DNA from: Clostridia bacterium
Lineage (GTDB): Bacteria > Bacillota > Clostridia > Oscillospirales > Acutalibacteraceae
Length of the DNA stretch: 52,454 bases
Direction: 5' to 3'
Assembly: GCA_017438845.1 (NCBI GenBank)
Contig: JAFRUO010000024.1
Span: 1-52,454, forward strand
In this document: piece after piece, positions 27,132-34,221 of the stretch
Numbering within the stretch: position 1 is the first letter of the stretch
Layout of the letters: the number at the start of each line of letters is the position of its first letter
Position numbers and translations under genes: made by a program
Notes under the pieces: generated by a model
Told to the model about the DNA's origin: nothing
Seen by the model: only the letters and a program-made list of their open reading frames with translations
Databases searched by the model: none

Positions 27132-28499
27132 TTACCGTGTTAATCTTACAAATACAGTGTCGTATTCCTTTTCTATATCCTTGCGCTTATCATATTCCCG
27201 AAAGCTGTTTGTTGCAAAGTCGTAAACAATGTATTTCGAGTAGTATAAGTTCAAATAAAGCAATGAGTCAAGCTTATATTTGCCGACCTTTTTGTCGCTC
27301 AAAACAATTCCTTCATTTGCCTTTGAGGGATATTCAAGCTCCAGCTTGTCACTGATTTTAAGGCTGAAGGCAAAGGTGTTTTCGTTAATAATACTGTATT
27401 CGTCAATGAATCCCGTGAAAATCGCCTCGTTGTTAAGGACAACTGAATTTCCGTAGGTGCTTCCGACCAGTGAAAGGTATGCGTTTTCGTTTATATATAC
27501 TCTGCTTTCTTCAAGGCTTGCGTGAGCCATAGGGTAATAGAACTTTTCAAAAACAATTCCGTTTTTTTCGCAGTATTCGTAAAACTGAGCGTTGTTTTCA
27601 AACTCAATTTCAGTTTTGTCCTTGACATTAAACAGAAAATAGACATTGCCTAACACGCCCTGCTCCGAGGTGTTGTAGTAGATTTTCGGAAGGTCGTCCG
27701 TGTTCCCCGCAAAGGGGTCGAGCAGACTGTAATAATGAACATAAATCCATTCCGCATTTTTTGACAGGCCGTATTTATATATGCTTACTTCGTTTAATAT
27801 ATATTCTTCGATATTAAACACTACGTCATGCTCACGCCAAAGAGGGTAATATACAAGGCTGTGAGTTTCTGCGCTCTCTCGGAAAATACAGTATCCGTCG
27901 GAGAGGTGGTGGATGTAGTCCTGATACATATAACGGTAGTTGTCGATAATATCCACACTGAACTCGGAACGTATTTCCTTAAAAAATATTTTTGTGCACG
28001 CAACACCGAGCAGAACAATTGCAAACGCAAGCACAAGGGAAACAATAAAGCCGTGCTTTTTTGACTTTTTATACATAGGCTCGAATGCCGACTTATCGTC
28101 TATGGCAGGAATCGGCACTTGCTCAATATCGGGGTTTGAAAGCGTTTCGCACAGCTCGTCAATGCTCTCAGGCTGTCTTTCTGCAACCGTTTGCAGCACC
28201 TTGATTTCGTCAAGCTTTTCCTCTGAGTTTTGCTTTGCTTCGGCTATTCTTGACTTAACCAAGCCTTCGATGGACGAGCTATCCTTTTCAATTGTTTTGA
28301 TTTCACTGATTGAAAAGCCGTATTTACGTAAAAGCGCAATTTGCTTTAAGTGCTTTGCGTCGTTTTCGGTAAAGTCATAGCTCCTTCTGCCCTCATAGTT
28401 CTCGGTATAGCGCTCGGGAATAAAAAGCCCGTCGTCGATATAGTATCTTATCGTCCTGTCTGAAATCCCGGTAAGGGAGGAAAGCTCCTTCATTTTCAT
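27132..28499 (-). CDS. membrane-anchored MerR-family regulator with large C-terminal ectodomain
   Basis: About 455 residues. The N-terminus is a MerR winged helix-turn-helix (MKMKELSSLTGISDRTIRYY, DGLFIPERYTENYEGRRSY, LLRKYGFSISEIKTIEKDS), followed by a coiled segment. A single transmembrane helix lies near residues 151-173 (FIVSLVLAFAIVLLGVAC). About 280 residues beyond it are aromatic-rich, unrecognised and predicted extracytoplasmic. Ordinary MerR proteins are soluble and 120-280 residues long, so this is a one-component membrane sensor-regulator by architecture. I chose 28499 because AGGGG sits eight bases before it; in-frame starts at 28508 and 28505 are also possible. Its promoter overlaps the 5' end, has a 19-bp spacer and carries a perfect dyad. 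The same element occurs upstream of the secreted-protein genes at 526-2617, which are its likely regulon. It is divergent from the prepilin peptidase gene. Confidence 0.85.
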   Translation of the reverse strand: MKMKELSSLTGISDRTIRYYIDDGLFIPERYTENYEGRRSYDFTENDAKHLKQIALLRKYGFSISEIKTIEKDSSSIEGLVKSRIAEAKQNSEEKLDEIKVLQTVAERQPESIDELCETLSNPDIEQVPIPAIDDKSAFEPMYKKSKKHGFIVSLVLAFAIVLLGVACTKIFFKEIRSEFSVDIIDNYRYMYQDYIHHLSDGYCIFRESAETHSLVYYPLWREHDVVFNIEEYILNEVSIYKYGLSKNAEWIYVHYYSLLDPFAGNTDDLPKIYYNTSEQGVLGNVYFLFNVKDKTEIEFENNAQFYEYCEKNGIVFEKFYYPMAHASLEESRVYINENAYLSLVGSTYGNSVVLNNEAIFTGFIDEYSIINENTFAFSLKISDKLELEYPSKANEGIVLSDKKVGKYKLDSLLYLNLYYSKYIVYDFATNSFREYDKRKDIEKEYDTVFVRLTR

Positions 28500-28521
28500 T
28501 CGCATCACCCCTGATACACCT

Positions 28522-28552
28522 ATTATAGATTTTACAGTAGGTGTAAAGTCAA
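28522..28552 (-). promoter_or_regulatory. MerR autoregulatory promoter/operator (19-bp spacer)
   Basis: On the minus strand TTGACT (28552-28547), a 19-bp spacer with the dyad TTTACA-N5-TGTAAA, and TATAAT (28527-28522). The predicted transcript start falls only about 10-15 nt from the start codon. Position directly ahead of the MerR gene plus the overlong spacer indicate autoregulation. The second copy is at 2901-2931. Confidence 0.88.
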
Positions 28553-28581
28553 TAGCTTTTATTAAAAATTTCGTTATTTTA

Positions 28582-28610
28582 TTGTAAAAACCTCAAAAAT
28601 ATTATATACT
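28582..28610 (+). promoter_or_regulatory. promoter of the prepilin peptidase gene
   Basis: TTGTAA (28582-28587), 17-bp spacer, TATACT (28605-28610), followed after 24 bp by AAAGGAGAGG and the gene start. It is back-to-back with the MerR promoter 30 bp away, so binding at that operator could influence it. Confidence 0.65.
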
Positions 28611-28647
28611 GTTAGTTAAGAAATTTTCTCTCAAAGGAGAGGTGTTA

Positions 28648-29451
28648 ATGGATAGCTATCAGTTAGGTATCAGTATCTATTATTCCGTGATTATTTTCCT
28701 TTTCGGAATCTGCATAGGCAGCTTTTTAAACGTGCTTATATACAGAATCCCGATAGGTATGGACTTTAAAAAGGGCTCGTCAATTTGCACTACCTGCAAG
28801 CATGAGCTGAAATGGTACGACCTTTTCCCGCTTTTCAGCTGGCTGTTTTTAAGGGGTAAATGCCGTTACTGCGGGGCTAAAATTTCCGCCATTTACCCGA
28901 TAGTCGAAAGCATTACGGGGCTTATGTTCGTCTGCTCGTTCGTGTTCGGCACGGGCTGTCATTTCAGGCTTGCCCTGCTCGGATATTTCGCAATCTGCTG
29001 TGCGCTGGTGGTCATTTTCTGCATTGACTGGAAGCATATGATTATTCCCGACTCAATGTGGATTACAATACTTATCGGCGGCATAGTTATCTACATTGAC
29101 TCGCTTATCAAAAACGGCTGGGATAAAAAGGAGCTTATCACAAGATTAATCGGAGCGTTCAGCATAAGCGTGCTTTTCTTCCTGATTGACTATTTAAAGC
29201 CGGACTCAATCGGCGGCGGAGATATGAAGCTGATGTTCGGCGCAGGCTTTGCGCTCGGCTGGGTGAAGGCAATGTTTGCACTGCTTGTCGCAGGACTTGT
29301 CGGCACGCTTTATTTGCTTATAACCAATATGGTTAAAAAGGAAAATATGAAGAAAAAAGTCCCGTTCGGGCCTCATCTTACGGTCGGTATTTTTACGGCG
29401 CTCATGTTCGGCGACCTGCTGATTAATTGGTACACGGGATTATTTGCATAA
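28648..29451 (+). CDS. type IV prepilin peptidase (A24 family)
   Basis: A 267-residue membrane aspartyl protease of the TadV/PilD type, which cleaves and often N-methylates type IV pilin-like precursors. It has the N-terminal zinc-binding pairs CTTCK and CRYCG in the cytoplasmic loop. The catalytic aspartates are expected in FCIDWKHMIIPD and in the GGGDMKLMFGAGFALGW motif. About seven transmembrane helices are present. The ATG at 28648 is best spaced to AAAGGAGAGG; a GTG at 28642 is less likely. No pilin, secretion ATPase or competence gene is adjacent, so it serves a system encoded elsewhere. It is divergent from the membrane MerR gene. Confidence 0.92.
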   Translation: MDSYQLGISIYYSVIIFLFGICIGSFLNVLIYRIPIGMDFKKGSSICTTCKHELKWYDLFPLFSWLFLRGKCRYCGAKISAIYPIVESITGLMFVCSFVFGTGCHFRLALLGYFAICCALVVIFCIDWKHMIIPDSMWITILIGGIVIYIDSLIKNGWDKKELITRLIGAFSISVLFFLIDYLKPDSIGGGDMKLMFGAGFALGWVKAMFALLVAGLVGTLYLLITNMVKKENMKKKVPFGPHLTVGIFTALMFGDLLINWYTGLFA

Positions 29452-29458
29452 AATATAA

Positions 29459-29478
29459 GGCGGAGATTATTCTCCGCC
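29459..29478 (+). other. hairpin directly ahead of rlmD
   Basis: GGCGGAG (29459-29465) pairs perfectly with CTCCGCC (29472-29478) around ATTATT, ending one base before the rlmD ATG. The only Shine-Dalgarno-like bases for rlmD (GGCGGAG) are inside the stem. It may end the upstream transcript, hide the ribosome site, or both. Confidence 0.55.
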
Positions 29479-29479
29479 G

Positions 29480-30664
29480 ATGCTTGATTTTATGGGAAAC
29501 GAAAAAAATGAAAATTTAAAATGTCCCTATCGCAAAAGCTGCGGCGGCTGTCAGCTTCTTAATATGACTCATTCCGAGCAGCTTACGCACAAGCAGAGGA
29601 CGGCGGTAAGACTGCTCGGTAAATTCGGTCACGTTTCGGAAATAATCGGTATGGATTACCCATATCATTACCGCAACAAGGCGCAGTACGCCTTTAAGTT
29701 TTTCAGGGGCAAAATACTTTGCGGAGTTTATCAGTCGTCAAGCCACAGAGTAGTTGACATTGAGAGCTGTCTTATCACCTCGCCGACGGCGGACAGAATT
29801 GCGCTGACGGTAAAAAAGCTCCTTAAAAGCTTTAAGCTCAAGGCGTATGACGAGAACACACGCCAGGGCTTTTTAAGGCATCTGCTTATTAAAAACGGCT
29901 TTAAAAGCGGAGAGGTTATGGTCGTGCTCGTTACGGGCACGCAGGAGTTTCCGAAAAAGCGTTCCTTTGTCAACGCCCTTTTGAAGGCGCACCCTGAAAT
30001 CACCACCGTTGTTCAGAACGTGAACAACCGCTTTACGAGCATGGTGCTCGGAGAAAAGAGCGAGGTGCTTTACGGCGACGGAAAGATTACCGAAACGCTT
30101 TGCGGACTTAAATTCAGAATTTCACCGAAGGCGTTTTATCAGATTAACCCGATTCAGACCGAGGTGCTTTATAACAAGGCGCTTGAGCTTGCCGATTTCA
30201 AAGGTGACGAAAGCATAATCGACGCCTACTGCGGCACGGGAACAATCGGGCTTATTGCCTCAAAAAGCGTTAAAAGCGTTATCGGCGTGGAAATCAATGC
30301 CGACGCGGTAAAGGACGCAAGGGAAAACGCAAAATTAAACGGAATAAAAAACGAAAAATTCTACACTGCGGACGCAGGAAGCTTTATGACGGAGCTTGCC
30401 GAAAAGGGAGAAAAAACAGACGCAGTCATTATGGACCCTGCAAGGGCGGGAGCGGACAAGGCGTTCCTTTCTTCACTGGTAAAGCTTTCACCCGAAAAGG
30501 TGGTTTATATTTCGTGCAACCCCGAAACGCTTTCACGTGACCTTGCTTACCTTACCCGCAACGGCTATAAGGTAAAGAAAATTCAGCCCGTCGATATGTT
30601 CCCTCACACGGACCATGTCGAGACAGTGGTATTGATGTCAAAGGTCGGAGTGGAATACGCTTGA
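29480..30664 (+). CDS. rlmD: 23S rRNA (uracil-5-)-methyltransferase RlmD-like
   Basis: A 394-residue SAM-dependent RNA m5U methyltransferase of the TrmA/RlmC/RlmD family. An iron-sulfur-type cysteine set is visible (Cys15, Cys21 and Cys24 in CPYRKSCGGC, and a further Cys near 97). SAM-binding DAYCGTGTIGLIAS, the catalytic DPARAG and SCNPETLSRDL with the nucleophilic Cys follow, ending in DMFPHTDHVETVV. The N-terminal TRAM domain found in longer members is absent. Which uridine (747 or 1939) is modified cannot be told. The start at 29480 has only a hairpin-embedded ribosome site; ATG at 29492 is an alternative. The 3' end borders accessory DNA, and a second, diverged VETV-type tail follows directly. 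Confidence 0.92.
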   Translation: MLDFMGNEKNENLKCPYRKSCGGCQLLNMTHSEQLTHKQRTAVRLLGKFGHVSEIIGMDYPYHYRNKAQYAFKFFRGKILCGVYQSSSHRVVDIESCLITSPTADRIALTVKKLLKSFKLKAYDENTRQGFLRHLLIKNGFKSGEVMVVLVTGTQEFPKKRSFVNALLKAHPEITTVVQNVNNRFTSMVLGEKSEVLYGDGKITETLCGLKFRISPKAFYQINPIQTEVLYNKALELADFKGDESIIDAYCGTGTIGLIASKSVKSVIGVEINADAVKDARENAKLNGIKNEKFYTADAGSFMTELAEKGEKTDAVIMDPARAGADKAFLSSLVKLSPEKVVYISCNPETLSRDLAYLTRNGYKVKKIQPVDMFPHTDHVETVVLMSKVGVEYA

Positions 30665-30738
30665 AATCCCTTGATTTCAGGCACTTTTCGACTTTAGGTA
30701 GCTTCGAGCAGGTGGAGACGGTAATAGTTCTGCGGTAA
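30661..30738 (+). other. second RlmD-like C-terminal tail at the accessory-island border
   Basis: The -1 frame overlapping the rlmD stop stays open for 26 codons and ends GSFEQVETVIVLR-stop. The VETV segment resembles the rlmD ending HVETVVLM. It looks like a leftover 3' end of another rlmD-type copy, as would remain where an element integrated into, or recombined at, the 3' end of this gene. The similarity is short, so this is an inference. Confidence 0.4.
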
Positions 30739-30784
30739 CTTATCTATGGTGGCTTGGCTCAAAAAGTGTGAGAGTTGAGTTGCC

Positions 30785-30824
30785 GGATTAGATGTCACAT
30801 AGTTGAAGCTGTGGATTAGATGTC
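30785..30824 (+). repeat. short direct repeat GGATTAGATGTC
   Basis: The 12-mer GGATTAGATGTC occurs at 30785-30796 and 30813-30824 in the gap between rlmD and the TfoX-like gene. Its role is unknown; it may be part of an integration scar or a regulator binding site. Confidence 0.5.
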
Positions 30825-30867
30825 TGGGGTGTTGAGTGTTCGATATAGATGTTGGAGGAATTGTTAT

Positions 30868-31182
30868 ATGGCGTCAAGCAAAGGATATTTGGATTTCATA
30901 TTAGAGCAGTTGTCTGAATTGGACGACATATCCTATCGTGCGATGATGGGAGAATACATCATCTATTATCGCGGCAAGGTGGTCGGCGGCATTTATGATG
31001 ACCGCTTTCTTGTAAAGCCCACGAAGTCCGCCGTGGCTATGATGCCGAATGCGAATATGGAACTGCCCTATGACGGAGAAAAGGAAATGTTGCTCGTTGA
31101 TGACGTTGAGAATAAGGAATTCCTGAGAGAACTTCTGGACAAAATTTACGTGGAGCTTCCTGCGCCGAAGAAAAAGAAGTAA
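30868..31182 (+). CDS. TfoX N-terminal-domain-like protein
   Basis: A 104-residue protein matching the small TfoX/Sxy N-terminal-domain family: DFILEQLSELDDISYRAMMG, then EYIIYYRGKVVGGIYDDRFLVKPT, and a basic lysine-rich tail. TfoX itself is a competence regulator in Gammaproteobacteria. Stand-alone versions like this in Firmicutes have no established role and are often found with efflux or regulator genes. The start at 30868 is set by TGGAGGAA; the frame is open upstream without a better site. First gene of the accessory island, followed by a terminator-like stem-loop. Confidence 0.75.
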   Translation: MASSKGYLDFILEQLSELDDISYRAMMGEYIIYYRGKVVGGIYDDRFLVKPTKSAVAMMPNANMELPYDGEKEMLLVDDVENKEFLRELLDKIYVELPAPKKKK

Positions 31183-31193
31183 GAACACACCAA

Positions 31194-31227
31194 GGCTCCC
31201 ACACTGCCATCATCGGCGGCGGGGAGC
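31194..31227 (+). terminator. terminator-like stem-loop, copy 1
   Basis: GGCTCCC (31194-31200) can pair with GGGGAGC (31221-31227), with GCC/GGC inside. The 26 bases 31202-31227 are identical to 33875-33900. It follows the TfoX-like gene by 11 bp. There is no strong T-run. Confidence 0.5.
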
Positions 31228-31293
31228 GTATAATGACAATAATGTATCCAAATGGTATCGGTCTATTATAGGCACTTTTTTCGTTTCAGATGG

Positions 31294-31322
31294 TAGAAAT
31301 GTTCATATTTTTATGTTATAAT
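31294..31322 (+). promoter_or_regulatory. putative extended -10 promoter of the MATE leader
   Basis: TGTTATAAT (31314-31322) is an extended -10 element with a perfect TATAAT at 31317-31322. The -35 (TAGAAA at 31294) is poor. It would give a leader of about 170 nt before the MATE start. Poor -35 boxes often mean activator dependence. Confidence 0.5.
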
Positions 31323-31373
31323 AATTAGACTCATCGGAGATGTGTAAGTCGTAGTTGCACGTCGGATAAGATG

Positions 31374-31502
31374 CTGAACAAAAAGACTGGACGAGGGAAC
31401 CACAGCGTAAGAGGTGGTACCGTTTGAGAAAGGTTGATGTTCAGAAATCTTATTCGGCGTTTTTGTATGCCAGAACGCCGAATAAAAGGAGGTTCTGGCA
31501 TG
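31374..31502 (+). promoter_or_regulatory. structured leader of the MATE gene with competing hairpins
   Basis: CTGAACA (31374-31380) pairs with TGTTCAG (31438-31444), enclosing GGAACCAC/GTGGTACC (31396-31403 with 31414-31421, one mismatch). Downstream are two overlapping, mutually exclusive stems. Stem A is 12 bp and perfect, 31450-31461 with 31474-31485. Stem B is 10 bp and perfect, 31467-31476 with 31492-31501. Stem B places AGGAGG (31487-31492) in or at its loop edge and the AUG in its base; stem A leaves both free. This is the layout of a translational attenuator. With stem A not followed by T residues, transcription termination is unlikely. Confidence 0.65.
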
Positions 31503-32801
31503 AATTTTTTAACGGATGATATCAGGTCTCTTTATCGGAAAATGCTGATACCCTCACTGACCGGTGCTGTCGTCATGTCGATTTACAGCTTTGTGGATAC
31601 CATTGCTGTCGGCCAGTCTGAAGGAGCGCCGGGAGCAGCAGCTATGGCTGTTATTGCTCCGGTTTACGGCCTTATGGTGTTCCTTGGCTTGTTGTGCGGG
31701 ATTGGAGGATCGGTCATGATGAGCGTCGCCAGAGGGAAAGGAAATGTTGAAAAGGGAGACGCCTGTTTTACGGGTTCAGTCATGCTTGTAATAATTCTTA
31801 CAGGTATTGCGTGGTCAGCAATGAACATATTCCGTGAGAACATTTTCTATTTCTTCGGTGCGAATGAGGAGATCATAGGAAAAACAACGGAGTACGGACA
31901 ATGGATCGTCTGGTTCATGCCGATTTTTGTCTTTACTATGTTCATTGCTTCGTTCATACGAAATGATGGTGCTCCTAAGCTGGTTATGGCTGCGGTTGTT
32001 ACAGGTGGCTGTATCAATATGTTTGGTGACTGGTTCCTCGTTTTCCCGATGAAACTGGGAATGACAGGAGCAGCACTTGCGACTGTGATCGGTACTTCCG
32101 TACAGGCAATTATCATGGGCAGTTACTTCTTCCAAAAAAGGTGTCATCTGCGCATTGCCAAACCTCATCATGTTTTACGAGGGTTCAGGCGTGTCCTTCA
32201 GATCGGCATTGGAGCCAGCCTGTTAGATTTGGGAACGATCATCATTGGGATCATAATGAATCGGCAGATCCTAAACTATGGAAGCACAACAGAGCTTGCG
32301 GTTTTTGGAGTGATTGCAACAATCCTTTCACTGTTTCAGGCACTCTTCTGTGGCGTCGGACAGGCAATCCAGCCGCTTGTCTCATCAAACTATGGAGCTG
32401 GACAAAAAGAACGCTATCAAAAAATCTGGAAGTATTCGCTTGGGACGGTAATTGTGCTTGGCTTATTCTTCTGTCTTCTTGGGGAATGTCTGCCTGTGGC
32501 GATTACAAAGCTGTTCGTATCGGATGCACCTGAAGTATTTGAAGCAGCTCCGCTTGCATTCAGGCTGTTCTTCCCGATATTTCTGTTCCTTGGAGTTGTC
32601 GTTGATGCGGACTATTATCTGCAATCCGTGATGAAAGAAGAACAGTCTGTTGCAATTGGTCTGATGCATAGCGTAGTGCTAAGCGGTCTGTTCTGCGTGG
32701 CACTTCCAAAGGTTCTTGGAATAACGGGAGTCTGGCTTGCTATTCCTTTAGCAGATATGCTTACCGCACTTGTCGGACTCATATTTGCAAAAAAAAATTA
32801 A
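31500..32801 (+). CDS. MATE-family multidrug efflux transporter
   Basis: A 433-residue, twelve-helix MATE (MepA-like) protein, expected to export cationic drugs or metabolites using sodium or proton gradients. Recognisable parts include KMLIPSLTGAVVMSIYSFVD, the G-rich loop SEGAPGAAAMAVIAPVYGL, and GVGQAIQPLVSSNYGAGQK in the second half. The start at 31500 is fixed by AGGAGG eight bases upstream, although the frame is open 66 bases further into the leader. It is preceded by a structured leader and followed after 8 bp by the promoter of a TipAS-type MerR gene, probably its regulator. Confidence 0.92.
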   Translation: MNFLTDDIRSLYRKMLIPSLTGAVVMSIYSFVDTIAVGQSEGAPGAAAMAVIAPVYGLMVFLGLLCGIGGSVMMSVARGKGNVEKGDACFTGSVMLVIILTGIAWSAMNIFRENIFYFFGANEEIIGKTTEYGQWIVWFMPIFVFTMFIASFIRNDGAPKLVMAAVVTGGCINMFGDWFLVFPMKLGMTGAALATVIGTSVQAIIMGSYFFQKRCHLRIAKPHHVLRGFRRVLQIGIGASLLDLGTIIIGIIMNRQILNYGSTTELAVFGVIATILSLFQALFCGVGQAIQPLVSSNYGAGQKERYQKIWKYSLGTVIVLGLFFCLLGECLPVAITKLFVSDAPEVFEAAPLAFRLFFPIFLFLGVVVDADYYLQSVMKEEQSVAIGLMHSVVLSGLFCVALPKVLGITGVWLAIPLADMLTALVGLIFAKKN

Positions 32802-32809
32802 AAAAAGGC

Positions 32810-32840
32810 TTGACCCTCACGTTCCGTCATAGGATACAGT
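32810..32840 (+). promoter_or_regulatory. MerR-type promoter of the TipAS regulator gene
   Basis: TTGACC (32810-32815), a 19-bp spacer with an imperfect ACG/CGT-centred dyad, and TACAGT (32835-32840), immediately after the MATE stop codon. The overlong spacer is typical of autoregulated TipA/BmrR-class MerR genes. Confidence 0.82.
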
Positions 32841-32868
32841 GGGATTATCAGGAAGGAGGTCTGCACAG

Positions 32869-33717
32869 ATGAAAACCGTTAAGGAAGTCGCCGAGCAGAC
32901 GGGTATCTCAGTGCGCACGCTTCATTATTACGATGAGATCGGATTATTCAAGCCGACAAAAGTAACAGAAGCGGGATACCGGCTTTATGACGATGAAGCA
33001 TTGGACAGGCTTGGTCAGATCCTTGTATTCCGGGAGCTGGATCTGCCACTTGCGGACATTAAACTCATCATGGAAAACCCTACTCTTGATCGTGGAATTC
33101 TGGAAAAGCAGCGAGAGATGCTGCTGATAAAGATGGATCGGATCGGTCACATCATCACGAATCTGGATCAGATGTTGAAAGGAGAACAAAAGATGGATTT
33201 CAGTTGGTTTGATTACGGCTCTCAGTGGGACATGTACAAGTCTATGGTTGAGGGTATGGACGATGCCCAGAAGCAAAGCTTCATTGATTACTACGGCAGC
33301 ATGGAAGAATGGGAGAAGCACATGCGCGAGGGATTTGACGGCGAGCAGGCGAGGAAGTATTATGCCCAAGCAGGCAATTGGTATGGCGGCATGGACTCTA
33401 TGAAAGAAATATGGAAGGAGATGCCTAAACCGGATGAGTACGTTGCCCTTCAGAAAAAGGTAGGCGAAGTGCAGCGTAATCTGGCAAATCTTATGGGGAC
33501 GGATGCTGCTTCAGACGAAGCAAAAAAATTGATCGAGGAATCAGAGGGCATTGTCAAGGAGCTATACCGGGTAGACAGTTCAAAGGAGATCCTGTTGGAC
33601 ATTGCTAAACGTTATCAGAAAGATGGCGATATGCATGAGACTGTAGATTACATGTATGGTGAAGGTGCTGCGGATTATATTGCTCTTGCTATTAAGTCAT
33701 TTTATAAAGAAAACTGA
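32869..33717 (+). CDS. MerR-family regulator with TipAS-type effector domain
   Basis: A 282-residue activator. Residues 1-70 form the MerR DNA-binding domain (VKEVAEQTGISVRTLHYYDE, GLFKPTKVTEAGYRLYDDEA). A dimerisation coiled coil follows to about 115. The last 130 residues form a TipAS-like antibiotic-recognition domain, with a QWDMYKSMVEGMDDAQ, YGSMEEWEKHM and GNWYGGMDSMKEIW pattern. TipAS domains bind thiopeptides or other hydrophobic drugs and trigger the promoter twist. The ATG at 32869 is chosen for AAGGAGGT nine bases upstream; a GTG at 32839 would overlap the promoter. Together with the MATE gene directly upstream it forms a drug-responsive efflux cassette; control of MATE by this protein is inferred. 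Confidence 0.92.
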   Translation: MKTVKEVAEQTGISVRTLHYYDEIGLFKPTKVTEAGYRLYDDEALDRLGQILVFRELDLPLADIKLIMENPTLDRGILEKQREMLLIKMDRIGHIITNLDQMLKGEQKMDFSWFDYGSQWDMYKSMVEGMDDAQKQSFIDYYGSMEEWEKHMREGFDGEQARKYYAQAGNWYGGMDSMKEIWKEMPKPDEYVALQKKVGEVQRNLANLMGTDAASDEAKKLIEESEGIVKELYRVDSSKEILLDIAKRYQKDGDMHETVDYMYGEGAADYIALAIKSFYKEN

Positions 33718-33874
33718 TGTAGCTTAAATTGCAGAGAAATCTTTTCGCATAAGGACCCCGGCAACTGAGCATTTTGTGTTGCTAAAGTGGAAATGCTCAA
33801 ATTATATGTCGAGCTAATTGCTACAGAAATGAATCACATAAAGTCCAACTTGTAAGGACACAAGAATGCATCCG

Positions 33875-33909
33875 CACTGCCATCATCGGCGGCGGGGAGC
33901 CTTGTTTTA
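33875..33909 (+). terminator. terminator-like stem-loop, copy 2
   Basis: 33875-33900 is identical over 26 bases to copy 1 (31202-31227). GGCGGGGAGCCTTGTTTTA at 33891-33909 is identical over 19 bases to copy 3 (34252-34270). It lies 158 bp after the TipAS regulator. The rest of the 33718-33965 gap shows nothing recognisable. Confidence 0.5.
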
Positions 33910-33965
33910 CAAATTCAACCAGCGGTAGAGTTTGCAGGAAATCAACCTACGGTTCGTGTAAATAT

Positions 33966-34214
33966 ATGATGCCAGTCTGGCTGCGAATTGCACTTATCGT
34001 GTTTGATCTCATAATGATTTTTGCGGTCGCTTTTATCGCCGTGGGCATTGAGCAAAAGGCTGGATACTATGAATGCCAGAATTGCCACCACAGATATGTT
34101 CCTACATACTGGCAGACAAATCTTGCTATGCACATGGGACGGACAAGGTATATGAAATGTCCGGAGTGTGGAAAAAGAAGCTGGCAGAAAAAAGTTCTTA
34201 AAAAAGAAGAGTAA
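33966..34214 (+). CDS. small membrane protein with C-terminal zinc ribbon
   Basis: An 82-residue protein with one transmembrane helix (IALIVFDLIMIFAVAFIAVG, residues 7-26) and a zinc-ribbon-like domain (CQNCHH and, about 30 residues later, CPECGK), ending in a basic tail. No named function. There is no convincing Shine-Dalgarno site before the ATG, which raises the possibility that this is the 3' remainder of a longer gene truncated by rearrangement. It is flanked by two copies of the terminator-like stem-loop and is convergent with the serine recombinase gene. Confidence 0.55.
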   Translation: MMPVWLRIALIVFDLIMIFAVAFIAVGIEQKAGYYECQNCHHRYVPTYWQTNLAMHMGRTRYMKCPECGKRSWQKKVLKKEE

Positions 34215-34221
34215 GGCAGAT

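Noticed and set aside
31391..31430. GAGGTGGTACCG upstream of the MATE gene resembles a T-box antiterminator sequence.
   Set aside because: No recognisable stem I or specifier loop, no matching antiterminator 3' strand, no terminator T-run, and a drug-efflux gene is not a usual T-box target. The local hairpin GGAACCAC/GTGGTACC explains the bases.
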